Below are positions 45,284 to 54,190 of a DNA stretch of 64,000 bases, in pieces (position 1 is the first letter of the stretch; the number at the start of each line of letters is the position of its first letter). This stretch comes from Cohnella zeiphila. Lineage in GTDB: Bacteria > Bacillota > Bacilli > Paenibacillales > Paenibacillaceae. The stretch spans positions 186,001 to 250,000 of the forward strand of contig NZ_JACJVO010000002.1 in NCBI RefSeq assembly GCF_014212055.1, read 5' to 3'. The notes below the pieces were generated by a model. It ran no database searches, was not told the DNA's origin, and worked only from the letters and a program-made list of their open reading frames with translations. A program made the translations under genes and the position numbers.

Positions 45284-45470
45284 CCGTGAAAGGGAAAACC
45301 TCCCTTCACTTTGCTCCTTCATGCCCGTTGTTACCGTTAAACGGGAAAATCTCCTTTTAAGCGCGGGCTTCCCGCCGAAAAAGCCGGTCCGAACCCAAAT
45401 ACAAGGAGATTTTCCGTTTCATACGCCTCAAATAGCAAAGAATTCGCCGATAAAAGGAGATTTTCCGGTC
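45284..45470. repeat. Dispersed 16-bp motif in inverted and direct copies
   Basis: Copies: 45293-45308 (diverged), 45344-45359 (GGAAAATCTCCTTTTA), 45401-45415 and 45451-45466. The last two are in the opposite orientation, and 45451-45466 is an exact reverse complement of 45344-45359. The stretch lies in the 415-bp gap (45165-45579) between mtaB and the NUDIX-DeoC gene, where I see no gene. It may be a fold-back intergenic repeat. Confidence 0.75.
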
Positions 45471-45579
45471 CAAAGCCCCCTCGGTCTCACAAATTCGGAA
45501 GGCATTCCGCGCCGCGGCAAATCTTCGAAGCCGGAAAGCAACCTTCCTTCCGGCCCGGATATGCCCGTCACGCCGCCTT

Positions 45580-46929
45580 CTAAGCCCGAAGCGCCTCGGG
45601 CCGGGCTCCTTCCAGCATCTCCACCAGCTCGCCGCGGCTCTCGTTGATCCCGCTCTCGGTCATGCGGACGCGGCAGTGCTTGCGGTACATCCATTCCTCG
45701 CCCTCGAATTCGATCAGCAGGTAGTTGTCGGAATAGCCCGCCAGCCGGACGATGCCGTCGTCGCCTTTGACCGCGCGCTCGGGAATGACGTCCAGCTCCT
45801 GGCCGACCCACTGGCGGCTGTAAGCTCCCTGCATCCGCTCCGACAGGTCGATCAGCTTATGGACGCGCTCGTGCTTGACCGTCTCGTCGACCTGTTCGTC
45901 CATCCGCGAGGCGGGCGTGCCCGTCCGCTTGGAGTAAGGGAAAACGTGCATCTCCGCGAACCCGATCCGCTCCATGAACCGGTAGCCGTTCTCGAATTGC
46001 TCCTCCGTCTCCCCGGGGAAACCGACGATGACGTCGGTCGTAATCGCCACGCCCGGCATCGCTTCCTTGATCCGCGCGATCTTCTCCGCGAATTCGGCGG
46101 TCGTATACTTGCGGCGCATCCGCTTCAGAATCGCATCGTCTCCCGCTTGCAGCGGAATGTGGAGATGACGGCACATTTTGCCGGAGCTGTTGAGCACCGC
46201 GATCATCTCGTCGTCGATCTGGCTCGCCTCGATCGAGCTGATGCGGATCCGCTCGAGCCCGTCGATTTTGTCGAGATCGGCGAGCAAATTCGACAGCTTG
46301 TACCCTTCCAGGTCGTCGCCGTAACCGCCCGTATGGATTCCCGTCAGCACGATCTCCTTGTAGCCGGAAGCGACAAGCTGGCGCGCCTGATTCAGCACGC
46401 TCTCCGGCGCCCGGCTGCGCGACAGGCCGCGCGACCACGGAATGATGCAGAACGTGCAAAAGTTGTTGCAGCCCTCCTGAATTTTCAGGAACGCGCGCGT
46501 CCGGTCGGCGAAGGCCGGCACGTCCAGCTCTTCGAACTCGCGGGTTTTCATAATGTTGCGGACGGCGTTGACCGGCTTGCGCGTCGTCTGCACGTCCGAG
46601 ATGAACGACATCAGCTTGTCGCGGTCCTGCGTGCCGACGACGAGATCGACGCCCGGAATGGCCATGATCTCGGCGGGCGACGTCTGCGCGTAGCAGCCCG
46701 TCACCGCGATGACCGCGTCGGGATTGCGGCGCACGGCCCGGCGGATGATCTGGCGGCTCTTCTTGTCCCCCGTGTTCGTGACGGTGCACGTGTTGATCAC
46801 ATAGACGTCCGCCGTCGTCGTCTCGAAGTCGACCTGCTCGTAGCCTTCTTTTTGGAACAGCTGCCACATTGCTTCGGTATCGTAGAAATTGACTTTGCAG
46901 CCCAGCGTGTAAAATGCCACGGACGGCAT
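45580..46929 (-). CDS. mtaB: tRNA (N6-threonylcarbamoyladenosine(37)-C2)-methylthiotransferase MtaB
   Basis: A 449-residue radical-SAM methylthiotransferase that turns t6A37 into ms2t6A37. The N-terminal UPF0004 domain carries three cluster cysteines (C11, C48, C79), the radical-SAM motif is C154-x3-C158-x2-C161 (EGCNNFCTFC), and the C-terminal 65 residues form a TRAM domain for tRNA binding. It starts at 46929, six bases after the rsmE stop. The rsmE-mtaB pair is conserved in Bacillus (yqeU-yqeV). Confidence 0.96.
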   Translation of the reverse strand: MPSVAFYTLGCKVNFYDTEAMWQLFQKEGYEQVDFETTTADVYVINTCTVTNTGDKKSRQIIRRAVRRNPDAVIAVTGCYAQTSPAEIMAIPGVDLVVGTQDRDKLMSFISDVQTTRKPVNAVRNIMKTREFEELDVPAFADRTRAFLKIQEGCNNFCTFCIIPWSRGLSRSRAPESVLNQARQLVASGYKEIVLTGIHTGGYGDDLEGYKLSNLLADLDKIDGLERIRISSIEASQIDDEMIAVLNSSGKMCRHLHIPLQAGDDAILKRMRRKYTTAEFAEKIARIKEAMPGVAITTDVIVGFPGETEEQFENGYRFMERIGFAEMHVFPYSKRTGTPASRMDEQVDETVKHERVHKLIDLSERMQGAYSRQWVGQELDVIPERAVKGDDGIVRLAGYSDNYLLIEFEGEEWMYRKHCRVRMTESGINESRGELVEMLEGARPEALRA

Positions 46930-46935
46930 TCCCGT

Positions 46936-47700
46936 TCAACCTCCCAGCTCTCCGGATTCGTAGGCGAGACAGGCGAGCGCCACCAGCGCCGCCGTCTCCG
47001 TGCGAAGAATGCGGCGGCCCAGACCGGCCGCAGCCGCTCCGGCCGCGACGGCTTGCTCCGCCTCCTCGGGAGCGAAGCCGCCTTCCGGGCCAACAAGCAG
47101 CAGCGCCCGGGGCGCCGCCCCCAGCTCGTTCTTCTTCGCCGCGTTCAGCACGGTGCGGAGACCTTCCCCGCTCCTGCCCTCTTCCTCATAGCATAACAAA
47201 ACCAAATCGTAATCCCCGAACGAGCCGAGGAGTTCCTTCCACGAACAAACCGGCCGGACGTCCGGCACGACGCCGCGATGCGCCTGCTCGGCCGCTTCCT
47301 TGGCGATCTTGCGCCAGCGTTCCAGCCGCTTGGCTTCCTTGCGCTCGTCGTATTGGACGACGGTGCGCTTCGAGAGGAACGGCCGGAAGGCGAACGCTCC
47401 CGCTTCCGTCCCTTTCTGAACGACCGTCTCCAGCTTGTCTCCCTTGGGCAAGCTCTGCGCGACCGTGATCCTCCACGCCATCTCGGCCGGAGACTGCCGC
47501 TTCGCTCCGAGCTCCGCTTCGACCAGGCCGGGCGACACCATCGCCGCCTTGGCCGGCCATTCGGCCCCGCTCCCGTCGCAGACGACGAACTCGTCGCCGG
47601 GCCGGGCGCGCATCACCGTCGCCAGATGGCGCGCGTCGTCGCCCGTCAGCCGGGCGCGGTCGCCGTCGATCTGCTCGGGAGCTACGAAATAACGCTGCAT
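46936..47700 (-). CDS. rsmE: 16S rRNA (uracil(1498)-N(3))-methyltransferase RsmE
   Basis: A 254-residue SPOUT-class methyltransferase. The N-terminal PUA-like domain (MQRYFVAPEQIDGDRARLTG, DDARHLATVMRARPGDEF) is followed by the knotted domain with QKGTEAGAFAFRPFLSKRTV, EAAEQAHRGVVPDV, LLLVGPEGGFAPEEAEQA and LGRRILRTETAALVALA, all typical. It methylates U1498 in helix 44 of 16S rRNA. It lies between the site-2 protease and mtaB and is probably in one transcript with prmA and mtaB. Confidence 0.96.
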   Translation of the reverse strand: MQRYFVAPEQIDGDRARLTGDDARHLATVMRARPGDEFVVCDGSGAEWPAKAAMVSPGLVEAELGAKRQSPAEMAWRITVAQSLPKGDKLETVVQKGTEAGAFAFRPFLSKRTVVQYDERKEAKRLERWRKIAKEAAEQAHRGVVPDVRPVCSWKELLGSFGDYDLVLLCYEEEGRSGEGLRTVLNAAKKNELGAAPRALLLVGPEGGFAPEEAEQAVAAGAAAAGLGRRILRTETAALVALACLAYESGELGG

Positions 47701-47768
47701 ATGGATCCTCCCGTTTCAATGCCCGTCCCTCATCATACCTCGTTTTGCCTCTTCCGGCTAGCCGATGG

Positions 47769-48482
47769 TCACACTTGCCAGCCGATTAGGCTCGGGATGA
47801 TCGGCGAGTCCGAATGGCGGCCGAACAAAAAGCCCATCAGCTCGTGCATGCCGTGCAGAATCGGCAGGCCGAGCGAGAAGAGCGGGTCGATCGTCGCGGC
47901 GCTGAGCGGCGGGATGAACACCAGCAGCAGGAACACGAAGACGCCCCACTGCTCGTTCTGGGCCATCTTGACGCGCAGCCGCAGCGGCGCGAACTCTTCC
48001 ACGATGCGATAGCCGTCCAGCGGAGGCAGCGGGATGAGGTTAAACAGAAACAGGACGACGTTGATATGAAGCCAGTAGGCCATAAAAGTAGCCAGCGTCT
48101 CGAGCAACGCTTCGGACGGATGGGCGAGCAGGCCGACGGAGACGAGCACGTACATGACGAGCAGGCCGAGCAGAGCGAGCAGCAAGTTGCTGACCGGGCC
48201 GGCCGCCGTCACGAGAATGTTCATCAGCCGCGGGCGCTTGAAGCGGCTGCGGCGCACCGGAACCGGCTTCGCCCAGCCGAAGCCGGCCACGAGCAGGAAC
48301 AGCATGCCGATCAGATTGAGATGCGCCATCGGGTTCAGCGTGACGCGCCCCTGCTCGTAGGCGGTAGAATCTCCGAACTTCCAGGCTGTCCAGGCATGGG
48401 CGAATTCGTGCACCGTGAACGCGACCAGCATCGTCAGGACGACGAACGGCAGATGCTCGAGGGGAAACGCGAGAAAATTCAT
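47769..48482 (-). CDS. Site-2 protease family (M50) membrane metalloprotease
   Basis: A 237-residue intramembrane protease. The zinc motif HEFAH is at residues 25-29 in the first helix (FTVHEFAHAWTAW) and the third ligand is D156 in PLPPLDGYRI. Five to six hydrophobic helices are visible. It belongs to the short, PDZ-free M50 group common in Bacillales; substrates are not known. The ATG overlaps the stop of prmA (ATGA), and a 68-bp gap separates it from the rsmE start upstream of its end. Sequence is intact. Confidence 0.92.
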   Translation of the reverse strand: MNFLAFPLEHLPFVVLTMLVAFTVHEFAHAWTAWKFGDSTAYEQGRVTLNPMAHLNLIGMLFLLVAGFGWAKPVPVRRSRFKRPRLMNILVTAAGPVSNLLLALLGLLVMYVLVSVGLLAHPSEALLETLATFMAYWLHINVVLFLFNLIPLPPLDGYRIVEEFAPLRLRVKMAQNEQWGVFVFLLLVFIPPLSAATIDPLFSLGLPILHGMHELMGFLFGRHSDSPIIPSLIGWQV

Positions 48483-49459
48483 TCTCCGTCTCCCTTCGGC
48501 TTGCCGGCCACGAAGGCGACCCAGTCGTCCTGGCGAACGCGGTCGACAATCTCGAATCCGGCCGCCAGCAAGCCCGCCTCCACATCGTCTTCCTTGTTCT
48601 TGTAGATGCCGCTCGCGATATAAATGCCGCCCGGCTTCAGCACGTCCATGACGTCGGCGATGAACAGCAGGATAATCTCCGCGAGAATGTTGGCCACGAC
48701 CAGGTCGACCGGCGGCTTCACGCTCCGCTGCCCGGCGCCGTCTTCCTGCAGCACGCCGAGGAGGTCGCTGAGCCGGACTTCCACGTCGTCCTGCAAGCCG
48801 TTCAGCTTAATGTTCTCGGAGGCGCTGGAGATGGCGACCGGGTCCAGATCGAGCGCGAGCACCCGCTTCGCCCCCAGCTTCATCGCGCCGATCGCCAGAA
48901 TGCCGGAGCCGGTGCCGACGTCAATGACCGTCTCTCCTCCGGCGATCGCGCCTTCCAGCGTGCGAAGGCAGAGCGCCGTCGTCGGATGCGTGCCGGTGCC
49001 GAACGCCATTCCCGGATCGAGCTCGATGATGAGCTCGTCTTCTCTCGGCTCGTACGGTTCCCACGTCGGCTTGATCGTCAACCGCTCCGATACCGCGATC
49101 GGCTTGAAATACTTTTTCCAGGCGTCCGCCCAATCTTCTTCCCGCACTTCCGCGACCGAGATCGTGAAATCTCCGGCGTCGTAGCCGAATTCCGGCAGCC
49201 CGCGAAGCAGCCCCGCCAGCTCCTCCGATGCCGCCTCCGCGTCCACGTCTTCGCTGAAGTAGCCCTTGATATGCGCAAGCCCTGCCGGTATGTCGTTGAG
49301 CGGCTTGTCGTACCATTGCCCGAGCGAAGTGTCCCTCGGCTTGTCAGGCGACCAAGACTCTTCGATCGAGACGCCGCCCGCCCCCAACTCGTGCATGTAG
49401 TGGGCTACCATCTCCTGCGATTGCTCCGCCGCTACGACGGTCAACTCGAACCAACGCAA
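48479..49459 (-). CDS. prmA: Ribosomal protein L11 methyltransferase PrmA
   Basis: A 326-residue enzyme that trimethylates L11. A TTG at 49459 behind GGGGAGGA is chosen as start because it gives MRWFELTVVA, the family N-terminus. The substrate-recognition domain (1-100, HYMHELGAGGVSIEE) is followed by the SAM fold: LDPGMAFGTGTHPTT, VIDVGTGSGILAIGAMKLG and the catalytic-loop motif VANILAEI. A sigma-A promoter lies about 65 bp upstream of the start. In Bacillus prmA follows dnaJ directly; here a plus-strand regulator and two small genes intervene. Confidence 0.96.
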   Translation of the reverse strand: MRWFELTVVAAEQSQEMVAHYMHELGAGGVSIEESWSPDKPRDTSLGQWYDKPLNDIPAGLAHIKGYFSEDVDAEAASEELAGLLRGLPEFGYDAGDFTISVAEVREEDWADAWKKYFKPIAVSERLTIKPTWEPYEPREDELIIELDPGMAFGTGTHPTTALCLRTLEGAIAGGETVIDVGTGSGILAIGAMKLGAKRVLALDLDPVAISSASENIKLNGLQDDVEVRLSDLLGVLQEDGAGQRSVKPPVDLVVANILAEIILLFIADVMDVLKPGGIYIASGIYKNKEDDVEAGLLAAGFEIVDRVRQDDWVAFVAGKPKGDGE

Positions 49460-49523
49460 CTGTTCGTCCTCCCCGACTGTATCCGATCGCGCGCCCCTGC
49501 AGCGCTTCGAATTTTTACCCTTC

Positions 49524-49553
49524 ATTATACACTTTCCGTTTCGATCCGCGCAA
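49524..49553 (-). promoter_or_regulatory. Sigma-A promoter of prmA
   Basis: TTGCGC (49548-49553), 18 bp, TATAAT (49524-49529) on the minus strand. It would drive prmA, the M50 gene, rsmE and mtaB. Confidence 0.7.
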
Positions 49554-49670
49554 AAAATTAACGGGCCGCCTGGTTAATGAAATTCGATTTTTACTCAAAA
49601 AGGAAAACGCGCCCGGCATCGCGAATTGAACATTAGCCTGAAAATGAATGAATGGATGGGGGAGAGGATT

Positions 49671-50156
49671 ATGAAAAGCACCGGAATGATGCGGCAAGTC
49701 GACGAGCTTGGACGAATTGTCCTGCCGATTGAATTGAGGCGCGTGTTGGAGGTGGCCGAGGGCGATTCCATGGAATTTTTCGTCGATCGGGAAGCCAAGC
49801 GGCTCATGCTGCGGAAATACCGGTCGCAGGAATGTTTCTTCTGCAAGTCTTTCGACGAAATTCATTATTATCGGGAAAAATTTATTTGCTCCGCATGTCT
49901 TCGGGAGCTGAAATCCGGCGGGTATCCGGACCCGACGGACGAACCGCCGAAGGCGGAGGCTTCGGATTCGCTTCGGCCGCAGGCGGACAGCGCGCCCAAA
50001 GCCGGGCGCGGCGCCGTGAAAAGAAAAGATACCTCGGCGCGTCTGGCCGCGGTCATGAAAGAAAACCCGGAAGCGACCCAAAGCCAGTGGGCCCGCATGA
50101 TCGGCGTGTCCGCCAGCCGCGTCAACCAGCTCCTCCGCAGGGGGCTTCCGGAGTAA
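49671..50156 (+). CDS. AbrB-type transition regulator with added zinc-ribbon and HTH-like region
   Basis: A 161-residue protein. Residues 1-50 are a SpoVT-AbrB DNA-binding domain (MKSTGMMRQVDELGRIVLPI and LRRVLEVAEGDSMEFFVD). Two CxxC pairs follow, C55/C58 (CFFC) and C73/C76 (CSAC), which suggest a zinc ribbon. After a disordered Pro/Ser/Ala linker (about 82-120) the last 40 residues form a predicted helix-turn-helix (TQSQWARMIGVSASRVNQLL). The start at 49671 follows GGGGGAGAGG; an in-frame ATG at 49626 is less likely. It is a single plus-strand gene inside the heat-shock/prmA region, with a bidirectional terminator behind it. Confidence 0.87.
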   Translation: MKSTGMMRQVDELGRIVLPIELRRVLEVAEGDSMEFFVDREAKRLMLRKYRSQECFFCKSFDEIHYYREKFICSACLRELKSGGYPDPTDEPPKAEASDSLRPQADSAPKAGRGAVKRKDTSARLAAVMKENPEATQSQWARMIGVSASRVNQLLRRGLPE

Positions 50157-50199
50157 CGGCGCCGTTGCGGCCATTCGGCGAAGACGGACCCGCCGAACG

Positions 50200-50234
50200 A
50201 GAAACCCCGCGACGGCCGTCGCGGGGTTTCTTTA
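50200..50234. terminator. Bidirectional terminator behind the AbrB-type gene
   Basis: GAAACCCCGCGAC pairs perfectly with GTCGCGGGGTTTC around GGCC, followed by TTTAC. It lies between two convergent genes and overlaps the stop of the one on the minus strand. Confidence 0.85.
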
Positions 50235-50558
50235 CGTAACGGTGCCGCCGGACTGGGCGATCACTCTTCTGGCCTGGTCCATCGCTTCGGGCGGAACGAC
50301 GGCCGACAAGCGGAACATCGGCTCGTCCCCCCGGGCGCCAAGCTCGTCCGCGGCTTCGATGCCGGCATCGGCCAGCAGCGACTCCGCAAGCCGGTTCATC
50401 GGGACCGCCCCGTCGTAAGCCGTCGACGCCTCCACCGCTCCCCGGACGGGTCGTTCCATGCGAAACCGGTCCGCCCTCAAGGAAGCGAGCTTGCGGATCG
50501 CTTCCTCGGCCTGCTCCTGCGAGGAGAAGACAGCCTCGAGCGGCTGCAGCTCCGTCAT
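50232..50558 (-). CDS. Hypothetical small protein, ferredoxin-like stress-protein type
   Basis: A 108-residue acidic protein. I do not recognise a named family, but the pattern VFSSQEQAEEAIRKLASL at the start and VVPPEAMDQARRVIAQSGG at the end resembles the beta-alpha-beta units of small general stress proteins. No cysteine or membrane segment. It starts at 50558 behind AGGGGGA, overlapping the stop of the YfhD-like gene by four bases, so the two are coupled. Both lie behind the dnaJ terminator. Confidence 0.7.
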   Translation of the reverse strand: MTELQPLEAVFSSQEQAEEAIRKLASLRADRFRMERPVRGAVEASTAYDGAVPMNRLAESLLADAGIEAADELGARGDEPMFRLSAVVPPEAMDQARRVIAQSGGTVT

Positions 50559-50725
50559 GGCCGATCCCCCTCATACGCCTGAGCCCGCGCGTCCGCTTCG
50601 GCGGCCCGTTGCCGGGCCTCGCGGTCCTCTTCGTCCGCCAGCGCCTCCGAAAATTCCACGTCTTCCGCCCGCGCGATCGGTTCGGCGCCGGCGGCCTGAT
50701 GGCGTTGATCCTTCGACGTTGTCAT
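50555..50725 (-). CDS. YfhD-like small acidic protein
   Basis: A 56-residue protein: MTTSKDQRHQAAGAEPIARA at the start, then EDVEFSEALADEEDREARQR, a pattern I associate with the YfhD family (VEFSxELAD followed by a run of Ala/Arg/Glu). It is hydrophilic and probably disordered or helical. GGGAGG lies 13 bases before the ATG at 50725, somewhat far. It is coupled to the 108-residue gene by an ATGA overlap. Function unknown. The family call rests on one motif. Confidence 0.65.
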   Translation of the reverse strand: MTTSKDQRHQAAGAEPIARAEDVEFSEALADEEDREARQRAAEADARAQAYEGDRP

Positions 50726-50841
50726 ATCCGCTACGCTTCCTCCCTTGTCAGCCTTGTAATCGGCTTGCCGTTGATTGGCGTAGTGTGTCTCGGAACTCTC
50801 CGGTCTATGCGCTTCAAGCCGCCGGCGCCGGCGCGCAAACG

Positions 50842-50880
50842 AAAAAGCGCGCCCGCCGGAGGTCTTCCGGTCGAGCGCGC
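50842..50880 (-). terminator. Terminator of the hrcA-grpE-dnaK-dnaJ operon
   Basis: GCGCGC arms with inner CCGG pairing form a GC-rich hairpin on the minus strand, followed by TTTTTCG, directly after the dnaJ stop. Confidence 0.85.
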
Positions 50881-50886
50881 GAACGA

Positions 50887-52008
50887 TCAATCGCCGAGAA
50901 TGGCTTTCTTCATCCGTTCGAAAATCGATTGGTGCTGCTCCTGCGTCGATTCGCCGGTCTTGGCGGCGAACTCCCGCAGCAGGTCCTTCTGTTCGTCCGT
51001 CAGCTGGGTCGGCGTGACGATCGTCACTTTGACGTGCTGGTCTCCCTGCCCGTAACCGCGCAGCTTCGGAACGCCTTTGCCTTTCAGACGGAAATACGTA
51101 CCCGTCTGGGTGCCGCCCGGGATTTTCAGCTTGACCTTCTCGGTCAGCGTCGGAATCTCGATCTCGTCGCCGAGCGCCGCCTGCGCGAACGTCAGCGGGA
51201 CTTCGCAGTAAATATCGTCGCCTTCGCGTTCGAAGAAGTCGTGCGACTTCACGCGCAGGACGAGATACAGGTCGCCCGGCGGCCCGCCCCGGACGCCGCC
51301 TTCTCCTTCGCCGCTGACGCGAAGCTGGGAGCCGTCGTCGACGCCTGCCGGAATCTTGACGTGAATCTTCCGCTGGCGCTTCACTTGGCCGCTGCCGCTG
51401 CACGTCGGGCAGCGTTCGCGGACGATCTTGCCGCGGCCGCCGCACGCGGAGCAGGTCCGGCGGTTGACGATCCGGCCGAACGGCGTGTTCTGCGCCACTT
51501 CCTGCTGGCCGGTGCCGTGGCAGACCGAACAAGTGTCGACCTTCGTGCCCGGCTTCGCGCCGTTCCCGTGACAAGTGTCGCACGTCTCCGTGCGGGGAAT
51601 CGTAATGTCGGTCTCTTTGCCGAAGACCGCTTCCTTGAACTCGAGCGTCATCGTGTATTGCAGGTCGTTCCCCCGCTGCGGAGCGTTCGGATCGCGCCGG
51701 CCTCCGCCGCCGCCGAAGAACATGTCGAAAATGTCCCCGAAGCCTCCGCCGAAGTCCCCCGCTCCTCCGCCGCCGAAGCCGGCCGTCGGATCCTCGTGCC
51801 CGAACTGGTCGTACCGGGCGCGCTTCTGGTCGTCGCTCAGGACGTCGTAAGCTTCCTTGACTTCCTTGAACTTCGCTTCGGCGTCCGGCTCCTTGTTGAC
51901 GTCGGGATGGTATTTGCGCGCCAAGCTCCGATACGCTTTCTTGATCTCGTCCGCGGAGGCGCTTTTGCTTACGCCCAGCACTTCGTAAAAGTCATTCTTG
52001 CCGGCCAC
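50887..52008 (-). CDS. dnaJ: Molecular chaperone DnaJ
   Basis: A 373-residue type I J-protein. The J domain (1-70) has the HPD motif in [11 protein letters not shown]; a Gly/Phe-rich linker ([20 protein letters not shown]) follows; the zinc domain has four CxxCxGxG repeats ([32 protein letters not shown]); the C-terminal substrate-binding domain completes the protein. It stimulates DnaK ATPase and delivers unfolded clients. It is the last gene of the CIRCE-controlled operon and has its own terminator. Confidence 0.98.
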   Translation of the reverse strand: MAGKNDFYEVLGVSKSASADEIKKAYRSLARKYHPDVNKEPDAEAKFKEVKEAYDVLSDDQKRARYDQFGHEDPTAGFGGGGAGDFGGGFGDIFDMFFGGGGGRRDPNAPQRGNDLQYTMTLEFKEAVFGKETDITIPRTETCDTCHGNGAKPGTKVDTCSVCHGTGQQEVAQNTPFGRIVNRRTCSACGGRGKIVRERCPTCSGSGQVKRQRKIHVKIPAGVDDGSQLRVSGEGEGGVRGGPPGDLYLVLRVKSHDFFEREGDDIYCEVPLTFAQAALGDEIEIPTLTEKVKLKIPGGTQTGTYFRLKGKGVPKLRGYGQGDQHVKVTIVTPTQLTDEQKDLLREFAAKTGESTQEQHQSIFERMKKAILGD

Positions 52009-52278
52009 TTCTCCACCTCCATGAGGAAAGTCAAAGCCGTCTCCGGTTGCCGAAAATCATAGGGCAGCCCTTCGTTCTATCGCCTGTGAACGGCTCATAT
52101 CTTTCTCCGGCCGCTGTCGCTCCACCCATTGCTTGAATGAATTAATCATGGAAGCAATGGGTGCAGCAAAGGCGGGCGTAAACTCCTCCGAAAGATACGA
52201 GCCTATTGGCAACACGAAGGGAAACCCGAAATTCGGCAATAAGAGATGCTTTGACTTTCGGTTCGTCAGCAAACCCGA
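52009..52278 (-). other. 270-bp dnaK-dnaJ spacer with a long hairpin
   Basis: The spacer contains an exact 12-bp inverted repeat, CACCCATTGCTT (52123-52134) and AAGCAATGGGTG (52152-52163), without a T run. A 71-residue frame (52057-52272) is open but lacks a ribosome site. The hairpin may process or attenuate the message between dnaK and dnaJ; this is inference. Confidence 0.6.
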
Positions 52279-54129
52279 TTATTTCTTGTCTTCGTCCACG
52301 ACTTCGTAGTCGGCGTCGACGACATTGTCTTTCTTCGGAGCGGCTCCCGCATCGGCCGAGCCGGCTTCCGCGCCCGGAGCGCCTTGCTGTGCCTGGGCCG
52401 CTTGTTCGTACAGCTTCACGGACAGCTGCTGCACGATCTGCGTAAGCTCTTCGGTCGCCTGCTTGATCTCGTCGAGATTCTCGCCCTCGAGAGCCTTCTT
52501 GACTTTCTCTTTGGCTTCTTCGGCTTTGGCGACCTCGCCGGCATCGGCCTTGTCGCCGAGATCCTTGATCGTCTTCTCGACCGTATACACCAGTTGGTCC
52601 CCGGCGTTCTTCGCTTCGATCAGCTCGCGGCGCTTGGCGTCCTCGTCCGCATGAAGCTCGGCTTCCTTCTGCATCCGCTCGATCTCTTCCTTGCTGAGGC
52701 CGCTGGAAGAGGTGATCGTGATCTTCTGGCTCTTGCCGGTCCCCTTGTCAAGCGCGGATACGTTGACGATGCCGTTCGCGTCGATGTCGAAGCTGACTTC
52801 GATCTGCGGAATGCCACGCGGAGCCGGCGGAATGTCGCTCAGAATGAAGCGGCCGAGCGTCTTGTTGTCGCGGGCCATGGCGCGCTCGCCTTGCAGCACG
52901 TGAATCTCGACTTGCGTCTGGTTGTCGGCGAACGTCGAGAACACTTGCGACTTGCTCGTCGGAATCGTCGTGTTGCGGTCGATCATCTTCGTCAGGACGC
53001 CTCCGGCCGTCTCGATGCCGAGCGACAGCGGGGTGACGTCCAGCAGGACGACGTCTTTGACTTCGCCGGTCAGGACGCCTGCTTGCACGGCCGCGCCGAG
53101 CGCGACGACTTCGTCGGGGTTAACCCCTTTGTGCGGTTCTTTGCCGATCAGCTTCTTGATCGCGTCCTGAACGGCCGGAATCCGCGTGGAACCGCCGACG
53201 AGAACCACTTTATCGATCTGCGAGGAAGACAGCCCGGCGTCGGACAACGCCTGGCGCGTCGGCGCCATCGTGCGCTCGACGAGAGAAGCGGTCAGCTCGT
53301 CGAACTTGGCGCGGGACAGCGTCAGCTCCAGGTGCTGCGGAACTCCGTCGACCATCGTGATGAACGGCAGCGAGATCGTCGTCGTCACGACGCCGGACAG
53401 TTCCTTCTTCGCTTTCTCCGCCGCGTCTTTCAAGCGCTGCACGGCCGCTTTGTCCTTCAGCAGGTCGACGCCGTGCTCCTTCTTGAATTCGGCGGACAGC
53501 CAGTTCATGATCGCCTGGTCGAAATCGTCGCCGCCGAGATGGTTGTCGCCGCTCGTCGCCTTGACTTCGAAGAAGCCGTTGCCGAGCTCCAGGATCGAGA
53601 CGTCGAACGTGCCGCCCCCGAGGTCGAATACGAGAATCGTCTGGTCTTCCTGCTTCTCCAGACCGTAAGCAAGCGCCGCGGCGGTAGGCTCGTTGACGAT
53701 CCGCAGCACTTCCAGGCCGGCGATGCTGCCCGCGTCCTTCGTCGCTTGACGCTGGCTGTCGTTAAAATAGGCCGGAACCGTGATGACCGCCTGGGTGACC
53801 GTTTGACCCAGGTACGCTTCGGCATCGGATTTGAGCTTTTGCAGAATCATCGCGGAAATCTCTTGCGGCGTATACTCTTTGCCGTCGATAACTTCCTTAT
53901 GGTTCGTACCCATGTGGCGCTTGATCGAGATGATCGTGCGGTCCGGGTTCGTAATCGCCTGGCGCTTGGCCGTCTCGCCGATCGTCCGCTCGCCGTCTTT
54001 CTTGAATCCGACGACCGAAGGGGTCGTGCGGTTGCCTTCCGGATTCGGAATAACGACGGCTTCGCCGCCTTCCATTACCGCTACGCAAGAGTTCGTCGTT
54101 CCGAGGTCGATTCCAATGACTTTGCTCAT
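52279..54129 (-). CDS. dnaK: Molecular chaperone DnaK (Hsp70)
   Basis: A 616-residue Hsp70. It opens [20 protein letters not shown], with phosphate-binding loops, and has [19 protein letters not shown] and [13 protein letters not shown] in the ATPase domain, the [14 protein letters not shown] linker, the substrate-binding domain from about 390, and an acidic C-terminal tail ending [10 protein letters not shown]. It lacks the 24-residue segment of Gram-negative DnaK, as expected for Firmicutes. It lies 61 bp behind grpE within the CIRCE-controlled operon. Confidence 0.99.
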   Translation of the reverse strand: MSKVIGIDLGTTNSCVAVMEGGEAVVIPNPEGNRTTPSVVGFKKDGERTIGETAKRQAITNPDRTIISIKRHMGTNHKEVIDGKEYTPQEISAMILQKLKSDAEAYLGQTVTQAVITVPAYFNDSQRQATKDAGSIAGLEVLRIVNEPTAAALAYGLEKQEDQTILVFDLGGGTFDVSILELGNGFFEVKATSGDNHLGGDDFDQAIMNWLSAEFKKEHGVDLLKDKAAVQRLKDAAEKAKKELSGVVTTTISLPFITMVDGVPQHLELTLSRAKFDELTASLVERTMAPTRQALSDAGLSSSQIDKVVLVGGSTRIPAVQDAIKKLIGKEPHKGVNPDEVVALGAAVQAGVLTGEVKDVVLLDVTPLSLGIETAGGVLTKMIDRNTTIPTSKSQVFSTFADNQTQVEIHVLQGERAMARDNKTLGRFILSDIPPAPRGIPQIEVSFDIDANGIVNVSALDKGTGKSQKITITSSSGLSKEEIERMQKEAELHADEDAKRRELIEAKNAGDQLVYTVEKTIKDLGDKADAGEVAKAEEAKEKVKKALEGENLDEIKQATEELTQIVQQLSVKLYEQAAQAQQGAPGAEAGSADAGAAPKKDNVVDADYEVVDEDKK

Positions 54130-54190
54130 AATGAATAGTTCCTCCTCGCATCGTATGCACAGATTGGTAGGACTGGGACCGGCAATTCCG

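Noticed and set aside
52057..52272. A 71-codon frame in the dnaK-dnaJ spacer
   Set aside because: TTG start with no ribosome site and no recognisable motif; the inverted repeat in it explains the sequence better.
52384..54138. A 584-codon plus-strand frame opposite dnaK
   Set aside because: Antisense to dnaK; a well-known shadow frame caused by dnaK codon usage.
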